Positions 16,552 to 23,929 of a stretch of DNA of 38,652 nt are shown in pieces; position 1 is the first letter of the stretch; each line of letters starts with the position of its first letter. The notes beneath the pieces are model-generated. The model had not been told where the DNA came from, did not search any database, and saw only the letters and a program-made list of their open reading frames with translations. The stretch is from Methyloprofundus sp. (GTDB lineage: Bacteria > Pseudomonadota > Gammaproteobacteria > Methylococcales > Methylomonadaceae). A program made the translations under genes and the position numbers. The stretch covers positions 1 to 38,652 of the forward strand of contig JAQRMR010000026.1 of NCBI GenBank assembly GCA_028599115.1, given 5' to 3'.

Positions 16552-16782
16552 TTAACCGTTAGCGTTTACGTAATCTACTGCTTGTTGAACTGTTGTAATT
16601 TTTTCAGCATCATCATCAGGAATTTCACATTCGAATTCTTCTTCTAAAGCCATTACTAGCTCAACTGTATCTAGTGAATCAGCACCTAAATCATCAATAA
16701 ATGATGCATCGTTAGCGATATCTTCTTTAACACCTAGTTGCTCAGCAACAATTTTCTTTACGCGCTCTTCAATGTTACTCAT
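16552..16782 (-). CDS. acpP: Acyl carrier protein
   Basis: This carrier of growing acyl chains in type II fatty-acid synthesis has 76 residues and is strongly acidic. The phosphopantetheine attachment serine S36 lies in [18 protein letters not shown]. Sequence and length are those of a housekeeping gammaproteobacterial AcpP. AAAGGAAAT lies just before the ATG as a good ribosome-binding site. The gene has unusually long spacers on both sides (135 bases from fabG, 90 from fabF), with hairpins in each and a TATAAT box upstream, as expected for a gene expressed far above its neighbours. Confidence 0.97.
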   Translation of the reverse strand: MSNIEERVKKIVAEQLGVKEDIANDASFIDDLGADSLDTVELVMALEEEFECEIPDDDAEKITTVQQAVDYVNANG

Positions 16783-16854
16783 ATTATATTTCCTTTAGAT
16801 AGATGCCGTGATTAATCAATACAACATCACTTTTTATTATTAAATTATTTGAAT

Positions 16855-16890
16855 GCTTGCAGGTAAAAACCTACAAGCGCTGCAATTATA
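16855..16890 (-). promoter_or_regulatory. Probable acpP promoter -10 box and leader hairpin
   Basis: On the minus strand TATAAT occupies 16890-16885, about 100 bases before the acpP ATG; no good -35 box is seen at normal spacing. Just downstream, GCTTGTAGGT (16878-16869) and ACCTGCAAGC (16864-16855) form a 10-bp stem with one G-T wobble and a TTTT loop, near the 5' end of the predicted transcript, where it could protect the mRNA. Confidence 0.45.
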
Positions 16891-16893
16891 CTT

Positions 16894-16920
16894 TAAATTT
16901 ATGTAAATAACATAAATTTA
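16894..16920. terminator. AT-rich hairpin at the fabG stop
   Basis: TAAATTTATGT (16894-16904) and ACATAAATTTA (16910-16920) are a perfect 11-bp inverted repeat with a five-base loop, beginning in the fabG stop codon. It has no G-C-rich core or T-tract, so it is more likely an mRNA 3' stabiliser or partial terminator than a strong terminator. Confidence 0.4.
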
Positions 16921-17646
16921 AGCCATATACATACCGCCATTAACATGTAATGTTTCGCCAGTAATGTATGACGCTCCCTCTGAGGCTAAAAATGCCACCG
17001 CATTAGCAATCTCTTTCGCATCACCTAATCGTGCTAAAGGAATACCTGCTAATAAAGTTGCTTTAATATCCTCTGATAACTCATTGGTCATATCAGTATC
17101 AATAAAACCTGGAGCAACTGAGTTAACCGTAATACCACGTGAACCGACTTCTTTTGCCATCGACTTAGTAAAGCCTAGCATCCCAGCTTTAGCCGCTGCA
17201 TAGTTTGCTTGCCCTGCATTACCAGTAGAACCAACAACAGAAGCAATATTAATAATACGCCCCGTTCTTGCTTTCATCATACCGCGTAAAACTGCTTTGC
17301 TCATTCTAAAGATAGACGTTAAGTTGGTATTGATAATATCATCCCACTCATCATCCTTCATACGCATTAATAAGTTATCGCGCGTAATCCCTGCATTATT
17401 CACTAGTACAGCTGGCACACCATATTCATCAGCAATTGCTTTTAATACTTCAGCAATAGAATCAGGATCAGCGACATTTAATTTCATGCCTTTCCCGCCC
17501 TCTGCTAAATAAGTAGAAATCGCTTCACCACCTTTATCCGACGTAGCTGTACCGACAACAAAAAAACCATCTTCTACTAATTTTTCAGCAATCGCGCGAC
17601 CAATACCGCGACTTGCTCCTGTTACTAAAGCTACTTTTTTAGTCAT
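16918..17646 (-). CDS. fabG: 3-oxoacyl-[ACP] reductase
   Basis: The enzyme reduces 3-oxoacyl-ACP with NADPH. It is a 242-residue short-chain dehydrogenase. The cofactor loop is VTGASRGIGRAIA (residues 8-20) and NNAG is at about 83-86. The catalytic triad is S136, Y149 and K153 (YAAAK). PGFIDTDMT and the C-terminal ITGETLHVNGGMYMA match FabG. Its ATG overlaps the fabD stop region by eight bases, so translation is coupled. It stands between fabD and acpP in the canonical cluster, which removes doubt about which SDR it is. Confidence 0.97.
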   Translation of the reverse strand: MTKKVALVTGASRGIGRAIAEKLVEDGFFVVGTATSDKGGEAISTYLAEGGKGMKLNVADPDSIAEVLKAIADEYGVPAVLVNNAGITRDNLLMRMKDDEWDDIINTNLTSIFRMSKAVLRGMMKARTGRIINIASVVGSTGNAGQANYAAAKAGMLGFTKSMAKEVGSRGITVNSVAPGFIDTDMTNELSEDIKATLLAGIPLARLGDAKEIANAVAFLASEGASYITGETLHVNGGMYMA

Positions 17647-18592
17647 TTGAATATTGCTCCAATAGTGTATTTAAAGTATCTGGATTATTAACGGTGAAAT
17701 GTGTTGCTGATTTAACAATACGCTTATTTAAGCCCAGTAAAACTTTTCCAGGCCCCATTTCAACAACCGTTGTCGCACCCTGCTCAACCAATGCATTAAT
17801 AGTATCAACCCAACGAACTGGTTTAAATAACTGCTCTTTAACAACTTGACGAATTTCATCCGCTTGCACATGCGCGGCAACATCGACATTATGCAATAAC
17901 ACAACATTGGGTTCAGAAAATGTAATTTTCTGCATTTTTTCAGCTAACTTGTCTGCTGCACCTTCCATTAATGCACAATGTGACGGCACACTAACAGGCA
18001 ATTTAACAGCACGTTTAGCGCCCGCTTCCTTAGCCCCAATCATCGCTCTTTCAACCGCATCATTATGCCCAGCGATAACCACTTGCCCCGTTGAATTAAA
18101 ATTCACCGCAGAACAAACTTCACCTTGTGCAGCATCTGCACAGACTTGAATAACCTGATCATCAGCCAAACCTAGAATAGCCGCCATTGCGCCAACGCCT
18201 GCAGGAACTGCTTCTTGCATTAATTTACCACGCTCTGCTACTAATGCGATGGCATCTTCAAATGCTAATACACCAGAACAAACTAATGCCGTGTATTCAC
18301 CTAAGCTATGCCCTGCCATAAACGCAGGCTTAACATCTGATTTTGCATTCCAAATTCGCCACAATGCAACACCGGCAGCCAGCATTGCTGGTTGTGTGTT
18401 ATGCGTTTGATTCAATTCTTCAGCAGGCCCTTCACTGACCATTTGCCATAAATCAAATCCTAAAACTTTTGAAGCTTCTGCAAACGTCTGTGTAACTTCA
18501 GGGTAGCTATCAGACAATTCTGCCAACATACCTACCGACTGCGACCCTTGCCCTGGAAAGACAAAAGCTAATTGTTTATTTTGTTCAGTCAT
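17639..18592 (-). CDS. fabD: Malonyl-CoA:ACP transacylase
   Basis: The enzyme loads malonyl groups onto ACP. The 317-residue protein begins FVFPGQGSQSVGM, the oxyanion-hole block, and has the nucleophile elbow AGHSLGEYTAL with S96. The catalytic histidine is expected in PVSVPSHCALM, and ARG-type substrate selection is represented by AERGKLMQEAVPAGVGAMAA. It is 10 bases downstream of fabH and overlaps fabG by eight bases. Confidence 0.97.
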   Translation of the reverse strand: MTEQNKQLAFVFPGQGSQSVGMLAELSDSYPEVTQTFAEASKVLGFDLWQMVSEGPAEELNQTHNTQPAMLAAGVALWRIWNAKSDVKPAFMAGHSLGEYTALVCSGVLAFEDAIALVAERGKLMQEAVPAGVGAMAAILGLADDQVIQVCADAAQGEVCSAVNFNSTGQVVIAGHNDAVERAMIGAKEAGAKRAVKLPVSVPSHCALMEGAADKLAEKMQKITFSEPNVVLLHNVDVAAHVQADEIRQVVKEQLFKPVRWVDTINALVEQGATTVVEMGPGKVLLGLNKRIVKSATHFTVNNPDTLNTLLEQYSND

Positions 18593-18601
18593 AAAAACCT
18601 T

Positions 18602-19564
18602 CTAATATCTAATTAGGGCAGCACCCCATGTAAAACCAGCACCAAATGCTTCTAACAAGACAGTTTGACCACGCTGAATACGCCCATCTCTTACCGCCTC
18701 ATTAAAGGCTAATAATACTGATGCTGAGGATGTATTTCCTTGCTCTTCAACTGTGACGACGACATGATCCATGGACATTTTTAATTTTTTAGCAGTTGCT
18801 GCAATAATCCGAATATTCGCTTGGTGCGGCACTAGCCAGTCGATATCCGATTTTTGCATATTATTGGCAGCTAAAGTTTCATCAACAATGCGCCCTAAAG
18901 TATTCACCGCTACTTTGAAAACTTCGTTGCCTTTCATAGAAATATAACCCGAAGTATCATCACTTGTTGATGCTTGTGGGTTTGGGCAATTTAATAAATC
19001 TTCATACTGGCCGTCTGAATGAATATGCGTTGATAGCACACCCGATTCATCCGATGCTTGCAATAAAACAGCCCCTGCACCATCACCAAATAAAATACAG
19101 GTACCACGATCTGTCCAGTCAGTAATACGTGAATTAATTTCAGTACCAACGACTAAAACCGTTTTTGCGGCGCCAGATTTAATATAATTATTGGCCATAT
19201 CTAAACCAAAAATAGAACCTGAACACGCCGCCTGTATATCAAAGGCCACGCCTTTTTTAATGCCCAAGCGATGCTGTAAAACACAACCCGTTCCAGGATA
19301 AACATTTTCTGGGGTCCCTGTTGCAACAATGATTAAATCAATTTCGTCTGCTTCAATACCAGCCATTTCAATCGCTTGCCTAGCAGCAATTTCTGCCATG
19401 CTTGAGGTTGTTTCATGCTCAGCTGCAATACGACGATTTCTAATTCCTGTACGCTCAAAAATCCAGCTATCTGAAGTATCTACCGTTTCCGAAATATGTT
19501 CATTAGTTCTTATTTCTTCAGGCAAATACCCGCCTGTTCCTATTACTTTTGCGTTTTGTGTCAT
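18602..19564 (-). CDS. fabH: 3-oxoacyl-[ACP] synthase III
   Basis: The enzyme starts fatty-acid synthesis by condensing acetyl-CoA with malonyl-ACP. The 320-residue product has the active cysteine C114 in QAACSGSIFGLDMA, the histidine in LVPHQANIRI and the asparagine in EEQGNTSSASVLLA. The N-terminal GTGGYLPEEIRTNEH and ERTGIRNRRIA are family hallmarks. Its start overlaps the plsX stop by four bases (ATGA). The cluster order is as in E. coli. Confidence 0.97.
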   Translation of the reverse strand: MTQNAKVIGTGGYLPEEIRTNEHISETVDTSDSWIFERTGIRNRRIAAEHETTSSMAEIAARQAIEMAGIEADEIDLIIVATGTPENVYPGTGCVLQHRLGIKKGVAFDIQAACSGSIFGLDMANNYIKSGAAKTVLVVGTEINSRITDWTDRGTCILFGDGAGAVLLQASDESGVLSTHIHSDGQYEDLLNCPNPQASTSDDTSGYISMKGNEVFKVAVNTLGRIVDETLAANNMQKSDIDWLVPHQANIRIIAATAKKLKMSMDHVVVTVEEQGNTSSASVLLAFNEAVRDGRIQRGQTVLLEAFGAGFTWGAALIRY

Positions 19565-20589
19565 GCGTTTTCTCTCTGACTAAGCGTTAACTCGACATGC
19601 TCGCTAATTTTTTGAATAACTTTTTTATCAACTTCCACTTCAGCTACATGAATAGCTGTTTTAAATGCAATAGCATCCGCTCCGCCATGACTTTTAATCA
19701 CCAAGCCTTTTACACCTAAAAAGCTTGCACCATTGTGTAAGCGTGGATCAATTCTATTTTTAATCGCTTTTAAGATAGGGTAAGAAATAATTGCTGCGCA
19801 TTTAGTAAATATATTTTTGCCAAATGCGTCCTTCATTACCGAGGTAATCATTTTCGCCGCACCTTCAATCGATTTCAGTGCAATATTTCCCACAAAACCA
19901 TCACAAACAATTAAATCTACTTTTTTATCACCGGCATTGAGTGAATTTCCTTCAACATAACCGATGTAATTTAAATCTGATGTTTCTAATAATTTAGCCG
20001 CTGCTTTGACTTGCTCATTACCTTTACTGTCTTCTTCACCAATATTGAGTAAGCCCACTTTCGGCTCAGCAATATCCTCCAAAGCTTTAACCACCTCAGT
20101 TCCCATAATCGCAAATTGCAATAAGATTTCAGCCGAACTATCGACATTTGCACCTAAATCTAGCACATGCGTATGGCCAAAAATAGAGGGCATAGAGGAC
20201 ATAATTGCCGGGCGATCAATACCAGGAATCATTTTCAAAACAAATTTAGCCGTGGCCATTAGCGCACCAGTATTCCCTGCACTAACACAAGCATCAGCCT
20301 TGCCATCTTTGACTAAATTAATAGCCACCCGCATTGAAGAATCTTTTTTAAGCCTTAACGCTTTGGCAGGCGACTCATGCATTTCAACTTGCTCTGAGGC
20401 ATGTTGAATGGATAAGCGGCCTTTGAATTCAAGCATCGCTGTCTCAAGCAACGGCTGCAAGACTTGCTCATCACCGACTAAAATTAACTGTAATGCAGGG
20501 TTATTACGCAAACAGTCTAAAGAAGCAGGGACCGTTGTATCAACGCCATGATCCCCACCCATAGCATCAATTGAAATCATTAAACTCAC
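19561..20589 (-). CDS. plsX: Phosphate acyltransferase PlsX
   Basis: The enzyme converts acyl-ACP to acyl-phosphate, the donor for the first acylation of glycerol-3-phosphate, linking fatty-acid and phospholipid synthesis. The 342-residue product begins ISIDAMGGDHG and contains SAGNTGALMATAKFVL, DLGANVDSS and VCDGFVGNIALKSIEG, the main PlsX signatures. It lies 98 bases downstream of rpmF. A strong terminator-like hairpin (20618-20646) lies in that gap, so plsX expression may depend on readthrough or on its own promoter. Confidence 0.97.
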   Translation of the reverse strand: MSLMISIDAMGGDHGVDTTVPASLDCLRNNPALQLILVGDEQVLQPLLETAMLEFKGRLSIQHASEQVEMHESPAKALRLKKDSSMRVAINLVKDGKADACVSAGNTGALMATAKFVLKMIPGIDRPAIMSSMPSIFGHTHVLDLGANVDSSAEILLQFAIMGTEVVKALEDIAEPKVGLLNIGEEDSKGNEQVKAAAKLLETSDLNYIGYVEGNSLNAGDKKVDLIVCDGFVGNIALKSIEGAAKMITSVMKDAFGKNIFTKCAAIISYPILKAIKNRIDPRLHNGASFLGVKGLVIKSHGGADAIAFKTAIHVAEVEVDKKVIQKISEHVELTLSQRENA

Positions 20590-20617
20590 GCGACCTAAAA
20601 CTCCAAAAAATTCTTAT

Positions 20618-20646
20618 AAAAAAGCCGGACATATAGCCCGGCTTTT
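20618..20646. terminator. Terminator-like hairpin between rpmF and plsX
   Basis: AAAAGCCGG and CCGGCTTTT pair around an eight- to nine-base loop, with six T residues after the stem on the minus strand. It would end or attenuate the yceD-rpmF transcript ahead of plsX; the A-rich outer arm lets it work in both directions. Confidence 0.75.
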
Positions 20647-20687
20647 CAAACAACTCGTTACACAATCAAGACTGTGCAAATCATTAT

Positions 20688-20867
20688 TTAGTCTTCGTCA
20701 GAAGCAACGATTTGACGACCTTTAAAGTAACCGTCTGGCGTTACATGATGACGCAAGTGAGTCTCGCCTGTTGTAGGATCTTGAGACAAAGTCTTAGATG
20801 TTAATGAGTCGTGTGAACGACGTTGACCACGTCTTGAACGTGTTACTTTACTTTTTTGAACTGCCAT
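20688..20867 (-). CDS. rpmF: 50S ribosomal protein L32
   Basis: The 59-residue basic protein reads [20 protein letters not shown] at the N-terminus and contains [18 protein letters not shown], the standard bL32 pattern. The zinc-binding cysteines of some bL32 proteins are absent, as in E. coli. The ATG overlaps the yceD stop by one base (TAATG), so the two are coupled, and TGGAGCCCAATA supplies a GGAG ribosome-binding site inside yceD. This links ribosome production to the fatty-acid genes downstream. Confidence 0.97.
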   Translation of the reverse strand: MAVQKSKVTRSRRGQRRSHDSLTSKTLSQDPTTGETHLRHHVTPDGYFKGRQIVASDED

Positions 20868-21385
20868 TATTGGGCTCCAGTATTTTTAAGTTTAGCTAAA
20901 ACAGAAAAGGGATTGTCAGGTTCATCCTCACTTTTTTCAGGTTCTACAAATTCTACATTTGTATATTGCATACAAGCTTCTGCATGCCTAGGATAGTCAG
21001 GGAGAGCAATAATTACTTCATCCTCAACGATACCTGGAAACGACACCTTACCTTCGGTAATCAACATAGGCTCCAAACCATCTTCAAGACGATCTGCTTG
21101 CTCCATTGTTTGTACCATGCCTATTTTGACTTCTTTACGCACATCCCAAGGAAGTGACTGCAAACAAGTTTGGCAAATAAGATTTAAATGTCCTTCAATA
21201 TGTCCTTCAATAGTAGGAACTTTACCTTCTTTATAAAAGTGCAAATCAACTTTCATCTCCCCCTCTTTATCAAAAAGGAATTCAGATAAGCGATTCATCC
21301 GTTGAAACTTAACACTACCTACAAGATGACTTGTACGCTCGGCAAAAACAACAGGGTCTATAAGTTCGGGTAATTGATCTAACAT
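20867..21385 (-). CDS. yceD: YceD family protein (DUF177)
   Basis: DUF177 proteins are encoded immediately before rpmF in most bacteria; in plants a relative assists 23S rRNA accumulation. The conserved core is visible: [20 protein letters not shown], then [20 protein letters not shown] and [11 protein letters not shown]. The start is placed at the ATG 21385, giving 172 residues that begin [18 protein letters not shown] as in homologues. An in-frame TTG at 21424 would add 13 residues but is part of the -35 element of a strong promoter, so it cannot be in the main transcript. The predicted message then has almost no leader. Confidence 0.9.
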   Translation of the reverse strand: MLDQLPELIDPVVFAERTSHLVGSVKFQRMNRLSEFLFDKEGEMKVDLHFYKEGKVPTIEGHIEGHLNLICQTCLQSLPWDVRKEVKIGMVQTMEQADRLEDGLEPMLITEGKVSFPGIVEDEVIIALPDYPRHAEACMQYTNVEFVEPEKSEDEPDNPFSVLAKLKNTGAQ

Positions 21386-21394
21386 AACTGTGCA

Positions 21395-21424
21395 ATAATA
21401 GCCGTTTTCATACCTTTTTGTCAA
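21395..21424 (-). promoter_or_regulatory. Sigma-70 promoter of yceD-rpmF
   Basis: On the minus strand TTGACA (21424-21419), an 18-base spacer and TATTAT (21400-21395) give a near-consensus promoter. Starts at 21391-21388 would leave only about 3-6 bases before the yceD ATG at 21385, a leaderless or near-leaderless mRNA. It also overlaps the region that must serve the divergent maf gene at 21435. Confidence 0.7.
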
Positions 21425-21434
21425 TAAGTCTCTT

Positions 21435-22019
21435 ATGCAAAATCAGAAGATCCTTTTAGCCTCAAGCTCTCCCTACCGAAAACAGCTTTTAGAAAAATTA
21501 AACTTAGATTTTACTTGCGCATCCCCCAACATAAACGAGCAAACGCAAGAAAATGAAACAGCACCTCAATTAGCCTTACGTTTAGCTAAAGAAAAAGCAC
21601 TCGCTCTCGCCAAGCAATACCCGCAACATATTATTATTGCTTCCGATCAAGTTGCTATATTAAAGGGTCAACAACTGGGTAAACCGGGCAATAAACAAAA
21701 CACCATTCAGCAACTACAAGACTCTTCAGGGCAATCCATTGAATTTCATACCAGCTTATGTGTTTTAAATAGCGCAACCCAGGTATTAAAAACCGATATC
21801 GACTGTAGTACAGTGCATTTTAAATCACTAAGCAAGCAAGAAATAAACAATTATGTTGAGCAGGAAAAACCCTATAACTGCGCTGGAGGCTTTAAATCTG
21901 AAGGCTTAGGTATTGCGCTTTTTAAACGCATTGAAAGCAACGACCCCAATTCACTTATTGGCCTACCTCTAATCAAACTGATCACTTTATTGAAAGAATT
22001 CGGTATTGATATTTTATAA
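21435..22019 (+). CDS. yceF: Maf-family nucleotide pyrophosphatase, YceF type
   Basis: YceF-type Maf proteins hydrolyse modified nucleotides such as m7GTP. The 194-residue product starts with the Maf signature LLASSSPYRKQLLEKL, and contains ALRLAKEKALALA, IIASDQVAILKGQQLGKPG, and YNCAGGFKSEGLGIALF in place of the DKAGAYAIQGLG of the YhdE branch. It is divergent from yceD with only ten bases between that gene's -35 box and this ATG; no clear ribosome-binding site is visible. Its last codons form one arm of the long hairpin at 21994-22059. A second, YhdE-type Maf lies at 32628-33203. Confidence 0.9.
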   Translation: MQNQKILLASSSPYRKQLLEKLNLDFTCASPNINEQTQENETAPQLALRLAKEKALALAKQYPQHIIIASDQVAILKGQQLGKPGNKQNTIQQLQDSSGQSIEFHTSLCVLNSATQVLKTDIDCSTVHFKSLSKQEINNYVEQEKPYNCAGGFKSEGLGIALFKRIESNDPNSLIGLPLIKLITLLKEFGIDIL

Positions 22020-22059
22020 GCTGTTATTTTCAGTTAGAAAAAATCAATACCGAATTCTT
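21994..22059. terminator. 17-bp perfect inverted repeat spanning the convergent maf and nlpD-like gene ends
   Basis: AAGAATTCGGTATTGAT (21994-22010), in the last maf codons, pairs exactly with ATCAATACCGAATTCTT (22043-22059), which enters the stop codon of the minus-strand gene. After one mismatch, TTTT/AAAA extends it. It probably terminates both genes. Confidence 0.7.
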
Positions 22060-22753
22060 AGCGCGGCAAATACTTCATTGGGTTAACCGGATTCCCATTA
22101 CGCCGAATCTCAAAATGCAATAAAGGCTTAGCACTCACCCCAACACCCATCTCTGCAATCACCTGGCCCCGCTTAACTTTTTGCCCTTCTTTAACCAACA
22201 ATCGTCGGTTTTGCGCATAAGCACTCAAATACAGATAATTATGCTTAATAATTAATAACCGTCCATAGCCCACCAAACTACTGCCGCTATACACAACCAC
22301 CCCTGATTCAGCAGCCCTAATCTTTCTACCTACCTTTCCGGCAATATTAATACCTTTTTTATCTGTCCCACTAAAACCATCAATAACCCGCCCTTTTACA
22401 GGCCAGCGCCAATAGAGTTTTTTTAGTTTCGTACTATACGTCACCGCCGGTTTTTTCTTAGTCGATTTTTTCTTAGTCCCTTTTTTCTTAACTGGCTTTT
22501 TCCACTTACTTTTCTTTTTACTTGGACTATAGAGTTTTAATTTTTTACCAACACTCAACTTATAAGGAGAGCGAATGCCATTCCACCTGGCTATTTTTTT
22601 ATAACCAAACCCAGTTCTAAAGCCGACTGAGTACAAGGTATCCCCTGCCTCAACAATATAATACCTAGCACCCTTTAAATCACGCGTTCTTGTTGGAGAA
22701 CCAGAACAGGCCAGTAAACAAAAACTCACCACTAACAAAAGAAGCAGCCTCAT
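22058..22753 (-). CDS. NlpD-like lipoprotein with LysM and degenerate M23 domains
   Basis: The product probably activates cell-division amidases in the periplasm, as NlpD and EnvC do. The ATG at 22753 is preferred because TAGG lies eight bases before it; one two codons upstream is too close. The 231-residue product has a lipobox ending LLAC (C16), a LysM domain (about 30-78, YYIVEAGDTLYSVGFRTG), a very lysine-rich linker (about 80-108) and an M23 fold ending LLHFEIRRNGNPVNPMKYLP. The metalloprotease ligands are largely missing: GINIAG and SAYAQN replace HxxxD and HxH. That is normal for an activator lacking peptidase activity. NlpD usually sits next to rpoS or pcm, which are not here, so a paralogue is possible. 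Confidence 0.8.
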   Translation of the reverse strand: MRLLLLLVVSFCLLACSGSPTRTRDLKGARYYIVEAGDTLYSVGFRTGFGYKKIARWNGIRSPYKLSVGKKLKLYSPSKKKSKWKKPVKKKGTKKKSTKKKPAVTYSTKLKKLYWRWPVKGRVIDGFSGTDKKGINIAGKVGRKIRAAESGVVVYSGSSLVGYGRLLIIKHNYLYLSAYAQNRRLLVKEGQKVKRGQVIAEMGVGVSAKPLLHFEIRRNGNPVNPMKYLPR

Positions 22754-22883
22754 AAGCATTACCTAGCCACAACTAAATAATCACCAAAACCAGATTAAGC
22801 TTTGAATTGACTAAGACTTGGTGAAGTGACTTTCTGAAAAGTCCACAACAAATATGCTTAATAAGACTCATTATTGGGCCATT

Positions 22884-23375
22884 TTATTTTTGTAGCAGAC
22901 TGTCTTTTGCTTGATTAATTTGGGCTGCCAAATGAGCAGACCCACCACGATCCGGGTGATTTTTAAGCATAAGCTTTCGATGCGCATCAATAATATCTTG
23001 TTTCGTTGCCGTTACCGCAACCCCTAAAATATCACAAGCTTCTTGTTTGCTTAAATTAGCTGATGGTTTTGCTGCCTGATTAGGCTTATTTGTTGAAAAT
23101 TTAGACTGGTAAAAGAGCTGAATTATTTTCTGTATCTGCGGCATATAACGCAAAGCAACAGGCAAAAAACGCAACACAACAGCCACTAAGCCACCTAATG
23201 CAGCAATTAACCAGTGCAATCGCCCCATTAATGCTAACGCAAGAAAAATAAACACCAGCAGCATATAAAAACTGCGCTTTGTATACTGCTTTCGCTCGCT
23301 AGCTGTTTTTTTCGAGAAACAAATAACCCAATAACAAATAGCAATAATGGCTAATAATAAATAAATTCGTATCAT
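22884..23375 (-). CDS. Membrane-anchored J-domain protein
   Basis: The 163-residue protein has a hydrophobic N-terminal helix (about 3-19), a second hydrophobic stretch (about 35-72, two short helices) and a C-terminal J domain (about 108-163). The HPD motif that stimulates Hsp70 ATPase is intact in KLMLKNHPDRGGSAHLAAQI, and the domain begins SKQEACDILGV as in DjlC/TIM14-like proteins. It would recruit DnaK or a relative at the inner membrane; the client is unknown. It is a single gene between the nlpD-like and ytoQ genes, with 75-124 bases on each side holding no recognised motif. Confidence 0.8.
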   Translation of the reverse strand: MIRIYLLLAIIAICYWVICFSKKTASERKQYTKRSFYMLLVFIFLALALMGRLHWLIAALGGLVAVVLRFLPVALRYMPQIQKIIQLFYQSKFSTNKPNQAAKPSANLSKQEACDILGVAVTATKQDIIDAHRKLMLKNHPDRGGSAHLAAQINQAKDSLLQK

Positions 23376-23450
23376 TTAAATATATGTAATTAAGTCGTTA
23401 TTCAGAATACATAACACCCAGCACTTTATACTGTCATCAGTCACATTTAG

Positions 23451-23894
23451 CTATTCTTGCGCAATATACTTTAAAATATCGACAACTTGCTGTGGTGTTT
23501 CGGTCACTGCATAAGCTGCTGCATCCACTTCTTTTAATGGATGCGTCAATTCTTCTGAGTGCATCACAATCACAGGAATACCTAATCCATTTGCCATACC
23601 TGCATCAAAAGCCGCGTTCCATTGGCGGTATTTATCACCAAATCGAACAACAACGACATCGGAGCGAGAAATATAACTTTGAGTACGAATAGCATTAATT
23701 TTGGCCGCCTTATGATCTTTCCAAAACGGTTTGTCTTCTTCGCCTAAAATTTTATCGCCCACATTATCACTTTCATCATGATCCGTAATAGGGCTTAAGA
23801 CTTCGATGTCTAAATTAGATTCTGCAATGCCTTGTTTGATTTGCTCGCGCCAATCACTGTGAATTTCACCTGATAAATAAATCGTGTACGCCAT
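23451..23894 (-). CDS. ytoQ: YtoQ family protein
   Basis: The 147-residue protein matches the YtoQ family from its first residues (MAYTIYLSGEIHSDWREQI) through EEDKPFWKDHKAAKINAIRT, SDVVVVRFGDKYRQWNAAFD and AGMANGLGIPVIVMH. The fold resembles nucleoside 2-deoxyribosyltransferases, but a substrate has not been established to my knowledge. Its length is normal and it is complete. It lies 35 bases downstream of pmbA on the same strand and may be co-transcribed. This is a family recognition, not a functional one. Confidence 0.85.
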   Translation of the reverse strand: MAYTIYLSGEIHSDWREQIKQGIAESNLDIEVLSPITDHDESDNVGDKILGEEDKPFWKDHKAAKINAIRTQSYISRSDVVVVRFGDKYRQWNAAFDAGMANGLGIPVIVMHSEELTHPLKEVDAAAYAVTETPQQVVDILKYIAQE

Positions 23895-23929
23895 GATGTT
23901 TTCCTAAATTAATATATGGTTATGATTTT

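Noticed and set aside
21386-21424. TTG at 21424 as the yceD start (13 extra residues)
   Set aside because: The codon is the first triplet of a consensus -35 hexamer and homologues begin near the ATG at 21385.
22058-22753. Active M23 peptidase
   Set aside because: The HxxxD and HxH zinc ligands are not present; the sequence follows the catalytically inactive NlpD pattern.
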